Assembly: GCA_963969365.1 (NCBI GenBank)
Contig: OZ017758.1
Coordinates: 2,480,001-2,544,000 of the forward strand
Length of the DNA stretch: 64,000 nucleotides
Origin: Asterochloris sp. CNOR1
Taxonomy: Eukaryota; Chlorophyta; Trebouxiophyceae; Trebouxiales; Trebouxiaceae
Direction of reading: 5' to 3'
Notes under the pieces: generated by a model
The model's database searches: none
Told to the model about the DNA's origin: nothing
What the model saw: the letters and a program-made list of their open reading frames with translations, nothing else
In this document: positions 17,801 to 29,400 of the stretch, in pieces
How positions within the stretch are numbered: the first letter of the stretch is position 1
Layout of the letters: each line of letters opens with the position of its first letter
Program-made: the position numbers and the translations under genes

Positions 17801-17897
17801 TGGTATCTCTGCATACAGGCTCAATAAGGTCCTGGAAGAGGCCATGCTGACCTTGCGAAGTAATCATGATCTTCAACAGCTTGTAGGAGCATTCTAG
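14853..17897 (+). CDS. Sigma-70 family RNA polymerase sigma factor, plastid-type (first of two)
   Basis: Exons 14853-15001, 15154-15304, 15403-15555, 15737-16140, 16455-16623, 16840-17097, 17346-17693 and 17787-17897 join in phase to 580 residues. A long Ser/Gln/Arg-rich N-terminus fits a plastid transit peptide. A region 1.2-like helix (ICWEHIQQQKHLERQRAALQ) precedes region 2, recognised by EGLVHAALQRF, DLKLAGLRGL, KWDPERG and WYIRDHISK, the counterparts of the core-binding and -10-melting segments. Region 3 follows (HRHSREPSEVELLRLTGF), then region 4 (VQMLYGLNQYGP and RRLGISAYRLNKVLEEAM). The helix that reads the -35 element is poorly conserved. The intron after 17097 has a GC donor. Predicted role: promoter recognition for the plastid-encoded polymerase. 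Confidence 0.85.
16201..16375. repeat. 100-bp tandem repeat in an intron of the first sigma gene
   Basis: Two diverged units, 16201-16275 and 16301-16375, share TCTTGGC, TTTGCAC(C/T)CA and GAGGGAC(G/T)TCAG blocks. They lie between exons 4 and 5 and do not touch an exon edge. Confidence 0.7.
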
Positions 17898-18258
17898 GAC
17901 AGCTGACCAGGAACTGAATTGTTTCGGCTCCCCAACCACAGATCCCCATGCTGCACCCCTCTTATGCACTGCAATTTTTGGCATCGTGAATGGTTTCAGG
18001 CGCAGAGTTGACATGAATTGTCATGACAGTAATGTTGTGGTGTTACACACGGCGCATTGCTGGCCAGCTGTGCGCACTTGCCGAAATGTTGATGATGGCG
18101 AGGGTCAAGCTTCGAGCATACTCCGGGCTAAGCTCAGCAAGCCGGAACAATTCCCAGATCTGAGCCTGCCATGCCAGCCTCCACAGGCACAGTGCCCATG
18201 CAGCAGCAGGTAGGATGCACATCCTGAGCATGTCATTGAGCAGCATCCTGTATTATAA

Positions 18259-21200
18259 ATGCACTTGGGCTGCTGCAGCATGTTGCTGATTACAGTGCAG
18301 GTAACAAGTTATGCAAGGGACCACCAGACACTTCATCAGCATGCACTGCTCAGCCGAGCTCAGAGGAGAGTGTATAGGCGTGCAGGCCCCAGCGAGCAAA
18401 TAAGCATTGACCACGAGGCAGCACATACCACAGGCAGGCAGCAAAAGGTGCAAAGCTTCTCAGGGCACACTTTGACAGTGCCAGCGCCCGAGGTCAGCAC
18501 GGGCCACCAGAGCAGCTGCGCAGCTGGCCAGCGGCACTCCAATCCTGCACTGACGCGGCGCCAACGCCTCAATGCAGCACTTGCTGCCAAGGCCAGGCAG
18601 CAGCAGCACTCAGATAGAGCCCTGGCGGTAACGGTCCCCCCCGGAGCAGTCGTTGCTGTCCCCAGTGAGCAGCGGCACCAGAGGGGCCTCTCCAGCAGGC
18701 CTGCTGCGGCATTCAGGTGCGCATGCATGATCCGCCAACAGGGCGCTGCCGCGCATTCCTCATCGACTCAACAGAGGAAAACTGATTGTCGTGAAGACAT
18801 GGAGGGCGCTGCCCCCTGCGCAGGGCCTCAGCGGCCTCTGCTGTCGCCGGTGGTGAGCAGCACCAAGGGGCGCTCCCAGGAGGCCTGCATTGCGCCCCAG
18901 GTGTGCGGCAGTGTACAGATCGGGATGACTGATTGAACAACAAAGGTACAAAGCAGTAATTGCCTCCCACCCATGTTTTGCAGCAAGGCACCGGTGTGCA
19001 CCCCCCACAGGGTATGGCAGTAGACCCCGCACACAGAATGGCAGTATTGCCTGCTGCCTCAGCAGTTGCAGCCCTGTTGAGGCAGCGGCACAGAGCTGCC
19101 CCTTTTGTCCCTTGTGATGCGATGCAGCAGTGGAGGGTCTCCAGCAGGCCATCAACAGGGCCTGGGGGTAGCAAGCTATGGACCGCAGCACGCTGCACTG
19201 CCGGGCTGCTTTGCTGTGCACCTCATGCCAGGCAACAGCTGAAGGCATCAGCATGCTGCTGTGCTGTGTACCTCATGTCAGGCACTGCTGGAGGCATCAG
19301 TATGCTGCTTTCACTGATCATTTGCAGCCTCTGTGTGAGTGGCCCAGGCAAGCCTGCACGCCACTTTGCTCATTGGCCTGCACAGGCAGGACCAAACTTT
19401 GCCCTGCTTGCTCCCACACAGCCTTGCAGCCATTGATTTCAAACATGTGATGCAGTCTTCTGCATGATGTGAAGGGGTGATTTGCAACATGACTGAGCAC
19501 AGCGGCTGGGCTGAGGCTTCATGCTGAGGGCACGCTCTGCTGGTGCCCCCCACGAAAGGCAGAGTACACTCGGCACGCACAGCAGTACTTCAATGTGCAC
19601 AAGCACATTGAAGTGCTTGTGCAGCATGATTTGATGCGCTTTCAGCTGTGTGAGAGGGTTTGAATGGGCTGCTGTGCTCTGAGACATACTGGTGAAGGAC
19701 ATCATGTTGCCCTCCTTGATAGGCGCAAGTTGTGCAGTAAGGGCTCTGCATGAGCTGCACTCAGCTGTGCTAAAAAAGGAACTGTAGCAGCACCCTACAG
19801 GCTGCCCTGTGAAGTCAAAATCATAAAGTGTCCTGTGATCCTCAAAACTGATCTCTTGGCAACCTGGCTCTGTGTGCAGGACATATCTGTTTGAGCTGGG
19901 AGCTGGGCTGACCTGCACACTCCAGGTGCCACTTCATGTGGAACACGCTGCCCCTGCAGGAGGGAGATGCACACATTGTCTCGACAGGCGCTCAGATCTG
20001 CAGCTGCCAGCCAGCAGGCGCAGTGTGAGAGCCTGGTTTGTGGTCTGGGAGGCGCGGAGGCGCCCTCAGCCACATCTGGTGATGGTGTGGACACTGTGCC
20101 TCCCTTTCCACAGCAGGGCAGCAGGAGGCGGCCAAGCAGGTGCGCTGGCAGCACACAACAGATGCAGGCAGGCCTGCAACCTGTGGTCTTGCTGAGGATC
20201 CTGGAGAAGCAGGGGTGTGTCCCGAGTCTGGGGTGGGTGTTGTGCCTCAGTGCTGACAGCAGAGCAGCTGGAAGAGCTTGAGCAGGTGAGCTGCCAACAG
20301 GGTCCTTGGTGAGCAGTAGCAAGATTGCCTGAGGCAGGGAAGCCCCACATGCTGGACGCACGGCCTGCTTGCCACAGTGCTGCCGCAGGTGCTTGGAGCT
20401 TTTGAGGAGACAGCACAGATGTTCAGAGGAATTTCCACACCCTGGCTGGTACACTGTGTGTCTGGCGGACTCAGGCGATCCTCTAGCCTAAGTTGATGAC
20501 TGGACCTCACTTTCAGAGGTAGAGCGGGTGGAAGCGCTTGAGCAGCAGAGCAATGACAGGGTTGTCTGAGGCAGATAGCCCCCTCAACCCCTAATCCTCA
20601 CCCCCTTGGGCCCCCTTGATGGCTACATCTCTCTTCCAAGCCAGCAGAGCAGCTGACACGCTTGAGCGGGCGTGAGCTGGCTGCACAAGACCAAGCATGG
20701 CAAGGCGTGCCTGCCACTTTGTAGAGAGGGCGTCCATATAGAGGAACCCTGCCACACTGCATAGAGTGTGGTGGAGGTGCACGCAGCTCCAAGTGTTGCT
20801 GAAGCAGCTTTGCTGCAGCTGTTGACCACCTCTGTCCACCATGCATTCAAGTTTCAGCTCCAAACACTGAGAGAACCTCTCTCTAACCCACCACCCACAA
20901 ACATGGCTGCAGGGACGAAGAAATGGAGCTGCTGAGGGCGATGCGCAGCGGAGAGACTGCTGAAGGGATTCTGCAGCAGGCAGAAGCTGAGTCAGTCAGG
21001 CTGCCCCCTCTCAAAGCGCAACAGCTGTTTGATGCCGTCGTTGCTGGCAAGGTGTGCCTGCAACTGTGGCCATGCTGCTGAGGGCTGCTCTTGTACGTGC
21101 TGGTTTAGAATGTGTTGTACATGCGTGATTCAAAGGTTTGTTGTATTTGCACTGGCTGTGCTGAATGCAAAGCCTGTGAATTCGTCCGGGGCCTGGGGAC

Positions 21201-23545
21201 TGCAGGCTCATGGCTAGCAGCTAGCAATGTTGATAAGGCAACTGCTCAACAGGCTGACGGCTTCCCCCAACCCTGAGCAGATGGCGTGCCCACATGTTCT
21301 GTGGACTGGGGCCGGAGTGGTATCTTGCTGCTGAGCGTCTCCCCTGGGCCACACAGCAGGACACTTGCTCACATCTTAGGTGCACCAGTGATGGAGAGGA
21401 GCCTTGGTGCTGAGGTGGGGTGACTGTGCCACTCTCCTGCGCGACACCTCGAACACGTTGTGCCTATGTTGTGCAGAGAACAGCCTACAGCCTGGAGTCC
21501 GGCTTCTCAGGGGCCCGCGCATGCTGCTGTGGCTCCAAGCCATGGCCCCTCTTGCGCGCACAGAACTGGACATGTTGTGCCTGTGCCGTGCAGATGGCAG
21601 CCCACAGCCTAGAGGCGGCACACAAGGGGCTCGTGCATGCCGCCGTGGCCCGCTTCCACGGTGTGCCGTGGGAGGACCTCGAGTCGGCAGGCATCGCCGG
21701 CCTGCACACCGGGCTGCGCAGATACGATGCTGGCCGCAGCGGGGCCAAGCTGTGCACTGTGCTGGCGTGGTGGATCCGCCAGGCAGTGCACAGCTGCTAC
21801 GAGGGGATGCGCTGGAGCGTGCACCGCCCGCGGGGTGAGGCAGGGGAGCTTGCTGTGAGGCCTGAACAGCCATTCTCTCGGTAGTGCGTGGGGAAGTTGA
21901 GGGGATGCGCTAGAGCGTGCACTGCCCCAGGAGTGAGTGGGGAGGTTTGTGTGGGGTCTGACCAGCCCTTCAGAAGGCATCAACTGGGGAAGTTGAGCGG
22001 TTGAGGGCATGTGCTGGAGCGTGCACTGGCCCAGGGGTGAGCAAGCTGCAGTGCTTGAATACGGCGAGGCAACGCATCATATCGGGAGCACACAATGGCC
22101 AAGCTGAGCGCAGCGGGCAAGAGCAAGTCACTGTGACAGAACTGGATGCGTGCAGATGTTGACCAAGTGCAGGTCATCTGCTGAAAGAAGGACATGTGCC
22201 TTGGCCAAAGGGGTGCTCGTGGCAGTCATGCCGGGAGCAGCTGAATCATTGAAACAGCTCAAATAAGAAAGTCAACGACAGTACACATTATGCCTGTAGG
22301 CGCCCTGGTACACAGCAGACGCATTGCGCGAGCAACCAGCAACTTCCAGTCCCAGCATCTTGGCAAGCAGCCCAACATGCGGCAGCTGCAGCACCTGACT
22401 GGCCTGACGCCAAAGCAAGTTCAGCTTGGCCGGCGCTGCCTCCAACTGCAGGAGGTGAGTGCTGTACGTCGCAATGAGACTGTTCAGCTCAAGTGACGTG
22501 GCAGACCTTTCCACGCCCTGGCAGGCAACAGCCCATAGCATGGAGCTTGATCTGGCCAGCAGATCAAAAGTAGATGGGGCACCTGACTGGACTGATGCAG
22601 GCCCATGCTTGACAGTCATTGTGCTGTGCAGACCTCATTGGAGGAAGTTGTCGATGCTGTGGAGTTGCCAGAAGCCGATGACAGCTGGCGCTTGGGCCCA
22701 GCAGCCGATCAGCACTGGCTCCAGCACGAGCATGATGAGCGATCTCGCAGGCTTTTCTTGGCCCTGGGGCAGGCCATGAGCGCCTGCCTCAGTCCCCTGG
22801 AGTTAGAGATGCTCACTGGGGCTTATGGCCTGAGCAGTGAGCCACCGCTTGGCGTCTGTGGGGTGAGTAACGCTCTCAGCATGCACACAGAGCAGCAAGG
22901 TGGCAGCATAGCAGGATGCACGTGGTGTTTGTGGCGCTTAGGGCTGGGCTTGAGCTCTTGCATGAGCCCATCGCAGGACAACATGCATATCGGGGCTTGG
23001 CAGCTGGGCACTGAGCTGAATCTAGGAATGGTGAAAACCTGGCTAGGCATTTGCAAGGTGAGCATACCTTTAGGCATGTGCAGAAGGCAGGGTGGCAGTC
23101 TGCACTTGCTGTCTGGCGGGGTGTGTGAGCAACTGAGATGTCCTGATTGAGGCCTCTGGAGGCATAGATGCCCACCTGGGCTCCCAGGCTGACCAGTGAG
23201 CTGCTGCTGGGCGTCTGCCAGGTGAAGCAGGCACCAGAGTCATATATATGTTTTGTTGCAGCTCAGCAGGTTCTGCTTTATGTGCATCTGCATGGTCCTC
23301 TTGCTCATGAGCCCAGCCCTGTACACAGTACTGCCTCCCTGCAGCAGCCAGCCATGCAGCAGTGAGAACCGCTGTGAGCATGACTGCCTTTCCTGCAGCT
23401 CTCCAGAGTCCTACGGAGAGACAGGAAGCCTATTGCCCGCATCATTCAGAACGCATGCCGTAAACTGCAGCGCTATGACAGTAAGTGTTTACATGGAGCG
23501 CTTGAATCCATGGCAATGAATGAAATGAACCATTCTCTGTCTTGA
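18259..23545 (+). CDS. Second sigma-70 family sigma factor, diverged tandem paralogue
   Basis: Well-supported exons are 20913-21051, 21594-21834, 22300-22454, 22632-22862 and 23399-23545 (stop); the four joins close in phase. The 5' exons lie between ATG 18259 and about 20285 but could not be fixed. The protein matches the first sigma gene across region 2 (KGLVHAAVARF, ESAGIAGLHTGLRRYD, LAWWIRQAVHS), region 3 (LGKQPNMRQLQHLTGL) and region 4 (LSPLELEMLTGAYGL, SRVLRRDRKPIARIIQNACR). Both genes start the region 2 exon at the same place, with an ATG codon straight after the acceptor, which supports common descent. The DPERG motif has become DAGRSG. The N-terminal part is Arg/Gln-rich like that of its neighbour, suggesting plastid targeting. 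Confidence 0.75.
18664..18910. repeat. Exon-edge echo in the 5' part of the second sigma gene
   Basis: GAGCAGCGGCACCAGAGGGG and its following CAGGTGCGC donor-like site (18667-18725) recur in degenerate form at 18852-18910, ending in CAGGTGTGCG. The offset is about 187 bases. A weaker third copy lies near 19086-19160. Confidence 0.6.
21451..22043. repeat. Echoes on both sides of the region 2 exon of the second sigma gene
   Basis: The acceptor plus exon start (21571-21650) is repeated 117 bases upstream (GTTGTGCCTATGTTGTGCAG, then CAGCCTACAGCCTGGAG). The exon end plus donor (GGGATGCGCTGGAGCGTGCA, then GGTGAG, from 21804) is repeated downstream at about 21902 and 22005, each copy again ending in GTGAG. 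Confidence 0.8.
22800..23226. repeat. Donor-side echoes of the region 4.1 exon of the second sigma gene
   Basis: The exon end near 22806-22868 (CTGAGCAGTGAGCC, then GGCGTCTGTGGGGTGAG) recurs at 23165-23226 (CTGACCAGTGAGCTGCTGCT, then GGCGTCTGCCAGGTGAAG). A weaker copy lies near 22985-23060 and ends in CAAGGTGAGC. Confidence 0.75.
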
Positions 23546-23565
23546 TGGCCCTCTTGCTCCCCCTC

Positions 23566-26344
23566 TCACAACGTGAACCCGACGTATGCCAGCACAGTGA
23601 TGCCAACAAGCCCTGCAGCATTGAGGACAAATTGGAGTCAGGATGAGGGCAAAGCTGCAATGTGACCATGTATGCATATGCAAAATGCTCTTGCAGACTC
23701 ACAGCAAGGACAGCCACAACCTCTCGCCACCCACCTCCAATCACAGTGGCATATGTGCCAATCTGAATAGGCTTCTTGCCCGTGATCTGTAAGGCAACCA
23801 AAACATCTTCAGGAGAAGATTGCTGGTGGCATGTTTGCAGTCCAATGAAAATGCTTGAGGTAGTCTGCTGATTCAGGCGAGGCAGCAACAAGGGGATAGC
23901 ACATTGAATGCGCGTTGCACAAGGGCAGGCCCCCTGAAATTGATTGTGTATGCCAGAGCAAGCTCACCTTGCCAGTGTCTGCGTCGTAGCCGGCAAACCT
24001 CTTCTTGGGGGCGTTGCACTGGGGGCACACATAGTTGCTGGACAGCGCCTCGAAGGGCGTCTTCTGTGCGTACACGTACCCGCAGTCGATGCAGATGTGG
24101 GTGGCCAGTTCCTTCTGGCTGGCTGAGAGCTTCCTGCCAAAGCGAGCTGGCGCCGGCTTCTTGGGCAGGCGCTTGACATTCACTGTGCTCTCGCCGCGCA
24201 CATACACAATGGCAACCTGCACAGCAACAACTGCCAATGGGAGGTGGCATGATGCAGAATAGCTATGACTGGCATGAAGGTTGTCATTTATCCCAGCGAA
24301 CATTCAAGTGCTACATGGTATGTCCTTGCGTTGCACTTGTGTTTCTTCTGAAGGAATAGTTGTGTGTGGAGCAGGTGCATGTGTTTTCCATGCATAGCAA
24401 AGCAGGTGCAAAGCAAGTGCAGTGCAAGTCTTGCTGTGCTCTGCACGCAAAGACCAAGAAACCTTCAGCCATCACCCCCGGCCCAGCAGCAACCTGCCTC
24501 TGAGAGAGGTCAGGTCCCCGCAGGGCTTTGTGCCGCTCCCATGTGCCATGCCAGCAGCTTGCAGCCAGCGGTTTGTCTTGCCAGGGCCGAGTGTAGGTGG
24601 CCAGGGCTGAGCGCGTGCTGCACCCACCGCAGACGGGGCAGTTTGAACAAAAGAGAGATGCTCACCGGGCTGGGAGCGTTGGCCAGGGCAGAACGCGTGA
24701 AACCCAACTTGTCAGAGGGCCACAGTTCGTCGCCAAAGAAGGAGGAGGTGTAGATCACAGTGTCACCGCTCTTGATCCCCGCCTTGGCAGCGTTGCCAGA
24801 GGCATTCTGCAGGGTGGAGGAGCAGGCTCAGAGGGTGAGACTCCAAGAAATGCTGTGTAGTGACCTTGACGAGTGCCTTCACAGTCACATCCTGCTGAAG
24901 CAGAGTTGCCAGAGGCGCCCTGCTAGTCAGCAGCCCACTGCAAGGCTTGGGCGCCACTTGTGATGCCGGCAACAACAGAGGCGCTCTGTACAGCAGATAA
25001 AATGAAGTGCTGTGCCCATGGACTCAAACTATCAACAACATAAACCCATGTGATGTGTACAAGCAGCGCCAAGGGTGATCGGCAGCGCAAGAATCGTAGA
25101 GGCAGGCTGAGGCCTGGCAGATACATGGTCCGTCTGCATTTGAGAATGAGCTGGGACCATAGTGCGCAGAGAGCAGGATGCTTGGCATGGAAAGAGGCAA
25201 GTCCACCCTGTGCTTGGTTTCCCATGCATGTGTTTCTGCAAAGCATAGACAAGCCAAGCAAGCTTGAGGGTCATCCTATCTCTGCAGCAACAAGCAGTGG
25301 GCAGCAATCCAGGCTGGTGAGATGGTTCAGCTGAAGCCGCATTGCCCCAGGCGACCCAAAAGGCACAGAAAGAGACACATCTGCCTAATCAGCAACCAAG
25401 AGGACAGCCGACAGTTGCTTCTGCCGGCAGCATGACTCTCGGAGTTCCAGGCTGCTCCCTATGGGAGTCACCAAGTCAGATGTGCCGCAAGCAGGCCAAC
25501 TTCTTGAAGGCAGCACTGGCTCAACACTGCATAACTCTGTCCTCAGATCACAAAAGAGAGCTGTAGAGCCCTCATGCGTGCGCAAAATGCAGGAAGCAGT
25601 GAGCTCATACAAGTGCTCACCTCTACTGTGAGACCGCCATTAGGGCCCTTAGCTGCCTTCAGCTTGAGCCCCAGAGGCTTCTCCACGTCCACCTGCAGCA
25701 GCAGAGTTCTCCAGCTCAACTTGAGCCAATGCTGCATAGAATGCCTTAGTCTGGCTGATGCACCACCAGGAGGACATTCAGCACTCTCTGCATAGCTGAG
25801 GACAGCTGACGACTGGAAGACTGACCCCCGTCTTGTCCAGGTTACAGCCTGCTGAGAGGCCCCAGCACAGGGCACCGCCACACCAGTGCAGCAGATGTGG
25901 CACACACTACCTGCTTCTGTCAGGCTGCATCACAGCAAGAGGCACTGTGACCTTGAGCACTTTAAGAGATGAATGATGCCTTTCACTGACAGGCAGAGCA
26001 GCAGCCCAGCGCCACAGCTGCCGCTTTACCGTGACTTGCTGGCCACCTCCTCCCCCGCGAGCCTGTGTCACCGTGGCTGCGCTCCTTGCCTGGCGCAGAG
26101 CGCCAGATCGCTGGCTCTGAATAGACCTGCCATAGAATTTGCTGGCGGCAAGCCTCTGCACCACATGTAGACACATCAGCTAAGATGCACCATTTTAACA
26201 TAACAACAGTCTTCGAATCGCAGAGAGGCCTTGTCAGGAGCTCACCTGAGAGGGCCTCTGCAGAGATTGGGGAGGTGCAGCCCTGACCGGCGCCTCACGC
26301 TGCTGGTGCAGCAGGCAAGTTGGATTGTGCAGGAGCGCAGACAT
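23566..26344 (-). CDS. ENH1: PDZ-rubredoxin membrane protein, ENH1-like (plastid)
   Basis: Exons 26246-26344, 26030-26155, 25621-25692, 24666-24806, 23968-24216, 23735-23786 and 23566-23612 join in phase to 261 residues. The first 70 or so residues are a basic, Ser/Gln/Arg-rich transit peptide. A PDZ-like domain follows ([45 protein letters not shown]), then a rubredoxin iron centre with Cys pairs CIDC (188, 191) and CPQC (210, 213), and one C-terminal membrane segment ([13 protein letters not shown]). Domain order and the [11 protein letters not shown] and FGRKL blocks match plant ENH1, a chloroplast rubredoxin-PDZ protein linked to redox and salt tolerance. A small extra exon between exons 3 and 4 is possible, as the PDZ core is slightly short. 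Its stop lies 20 bases from that of the second sigma gene. Confidence 0.9.
24783..25000. repeat. Acceptor-side echoes of ENH1-like exon 4
   Basis: The exon start with its acceptor (plus-strand GTTGCCAGAGGCATTCTGCAG, 24792-24812) recurs as GTTGCCAGAGGCGCCCTGCT near 24903-24922. A weaker version lies near 24964-24995 (GGCAACAACAGAGGCGCTCTG). Both lie inside the upstream intron. Confidence 0.65.
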
Positions 26345-26467
26345 GATGCTCACAGAAAACTTGAGGCTGTGGCCTGATCTCTGGGATTCTGGAGGCAGGA
26401 CATTCTGGAGGCAGGACAGGTCATAGGACTGATCTGGCCGGAAGGGGAGCAGTGTTTGAGATCAACA
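26345..26467. promoter_or_regulatory. Compact bidirectional promoter between the ENH1-like and aldo/keto reductase genes
   Basis: Only 123 bases separate the two divergent start codons (26344 and 26468). A short direct repeat, ATTCTGGAGGCAGGAC, occurs twice at 26388-26418 and is a candidate control element. No TATA box is evident. Confidence 0.5.
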
Positions 26468-29400
26468 ATGAATGCCGTGAGCCTGACCAACACCGATCCC
26501 TGCAGATGCAAGCACGTGTTCCACCATGGTCGCCATACCATGCATCCAAAAGCCAGCATCAGGCGGTCTGGGAGAATAGAGGCCTGGTTTGGACAGAGGA
26601 CACTGCAGCCGCCGGGCCTGAAGGAGCAGCTGGCCTTCCCACGCAGGTACAGCAACTGCAGCTTGCACAAACACAAACTGGGCTGGCACTGAAGCCACTG
26701 TAACAAGCGTGGTCTGACCGCAGGGAGCTCAAGCAGCTAGGCCCCCTCAAAGTCAGCCCCATGGGCCTGGGCACCTGGGCATGGGGCAACCAGTTCCTGT
26801 GGGGCTATGAGAAGGACCAAGACGCAGAGCTGCAGGAGGTGTTCAACCTGATGGTGTCCAAAGGTGTCAATGTGAAATGGATGGAGGGGCGCTGTGCATG
26901 GGAGCAAACCACCACTTGCCCCAGTGCCCGAGTTCCGGAGGCACTTTCAAATACTGGCCTGCTGTGTTGGCGTTAATACATGCTGGTCCTCTGCTGTACC
27001 ATGCATCATGCTCACATGTCAACAGATGGTGGCGCCGCATCCCCCATGTGCTCAGCAGCTCCCTTGACATGCTGTGACATGTTGACCAGCACACCTGCAG
27101 CAACTTGAACAGGACTAGCACACCAATGGCTGTTTGCCAGCCTGGCTGCTTGTACGCACCCCATCTAGTCACGGCACCTGCCCACACAGCAGCAACCAGT
27201 GGGGGGCACAGTCAACCCTCAACCTTGAAACCATGTACAAGCTGCTGCCTTCAACCAAGCTCCCCGTTGCAGCTCTCCCTGACAGTTGTTTCCTTCTCCC
27301 TGCAGGCGTCAACATCTTTGACACGGCAGACAGCTACGTAAGTGCATCTCCTGAAGTCTGCCTGTCTGTTCATTTGGCAGCATGCTGAGCAGGAACAGTT
27401 TGTTGGCACAGGCAGCATGTGCCTTCCTACCTGCTGTACTGTGTCAAATGTCCTGCCCAGGCCGATGAACAATGCAAACCTGCAGACAGCATGGTGCCAG
27501 GTGTCACAACTCGAATGCACAGTTTCTGCTGACAAGTGCTTTACCTCAGCAACCTGAGACACCATCGACCAACTCAGCTGCACAGTGACCTGATGGTCTG
27601 CATGCTGTGCTGCACGCCAGCTCTGTGCTGTGCAAGGCCTGGCAGCCTTCTGGAGGTGCATGTGTCGGGTACACCTGCCCACTCCTTGCAGGGCACCGGC
27701 CTGCTGAATGGCAGGAGTGAGGAGCTGCTGGGGAAGTTTACATCCGAATACCCAGGTTCCAGGAGCAGCCAGGCCAGCATCTGCATCGCCACCAAGCTGG
27801 CCCCATATCCCTGGCGCGTCACGGCCAAGCAGTTCGTGGCAGCCTGCAGGTGGGCTCTGCTGTGCAGGGCTCGCAGCAGCTGTGTGGCATGCTGGCTGTT
27901 GGCTGGCTCCAGACCCTGGCAGGATTCACATGGACAGGCAGGCTGTCGACGTGCCCAGCTGCCACCTGCAAGTAGACTACAGTGGAGCCTAGGGCAATAC
28001 CCTGGGGACACGGTGAACCCTTCATGCTGCAGCCTGCACATCTGCTGTCTGTGAGTCTCAGAGGGTAGTTGTGTCAGCAACCATGCAATCAATGGGATCA
28101 TCACATGGGGGGGGAGGGGGGGGGGGGGTTGTTCTGGACCTTGAGGCGGCCACGCGCTGCAAGTGCAACCCTCGCCAGCCTTGCAACATGCTTCTCATAC
28201 AGCCATGCCCCTGCTGGCATGCTGTGCCTTGTATGCCTTCTTTCAGCAGTGTGGCCTGCCGGCTGCGGCGCTTCCCCCTGAGGGCCGCAGTGCAGGGCCT
28301 GGTCCAGACGGCGTCATGCCAGTCACTGTGACCGCAAGCAGCTGCGGGGCTGTGCTGTGCAACCTCCTGGCATACACTTCAGAGCTGGCCCTGTGACCCG
28401 CTGGTTGCACTCACATCAGTCGGTGGTTTCCGATGTCTGCCTTCAAGCCAGGTTTGCGTCGCCAGCTGAGGACCAGTGGCCATGCTTGTCTGGGCAGGAG
28501 TTCCTGCACCTTCCTGCTTTCAAGCCTGCATTGCCAGCCAGATGGCAGCCGTCTCAGAGGCAATAAGTTCACCTTGAGAGTGTCTGACCTGCCTTTGCAG
28601 AGGCTCAGCACTTGCACTATAGCCTGAGTTTCCAGGCCAATACAGCCAATTGACGACTTGTAGCCCTATTGCGGTGCAGAGGCTCCCTGCGCCGGCTGGG
28701 CATGGAGCAGCTCGCCATTGGGCAGCTGCACTGGTCAACCGCCAACTACCAACCACTGCAGGAGAGGGCACTGTGGGACGGTCTGGTGGCGCTGTACGAT
28801 GAGGTGCACAGCATTCTAATGCCCCTTACCAGTGCATTGCATTGAAGGTGCAGATCATACCGACTGTGAGGAATTTGCCGACAGAGAGAAATCTTATGGT
28901 GCAGTCTACTTGCTCATGGCACTGCCAACCTGAGTGAGGTGACTTGGAGTGCAGCATTGCCTTCCAGTCCTTTGTGTCTTGTTTGCCTGAGCAAGTCTTC
29001 AACAGGTCGCAAGGGTGGAGACGCAGAGACTGCACATGCAATCAGTGCACAGTCCTACCATTGTTGCTCCTCTTTGCAACCCTGCTGGTGGGCCCCAGCA
29101 CACTACCGTGCCCTGCAACACTTTCTGTGATCTGGGAACCCTATGCGCTGCAAAGCAGCTGCTTGGCAGGCTGCCCTCATCAACGCTAACCCTCACTCCA
29201 AATGCCCTGCCACCTCCTGCCCCTGCAGGGCTTGGTGCAGGCCGTGGGTGTCAGCAACTATGGGCCGAAGCAGATGCGCAAGATCCACGCCCACCTGACT
29301 GCTAGAGGCGTTCCCCTGGCGTCAGCCCAGGTAGGGAACTCATAAACCCCACCTGTGGCAGAGCACCTGTTGGGCCAGCTCTTGCTCAGCTGCTGAATCA

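Noticed and set aside
28107-28128. G-rich tract considered as an internal telomere repeat
   Set aside because: Plant-type telomeres repeat TTTAGGG or TTTTAGGG. This is a plain G run with no T/A spacing.
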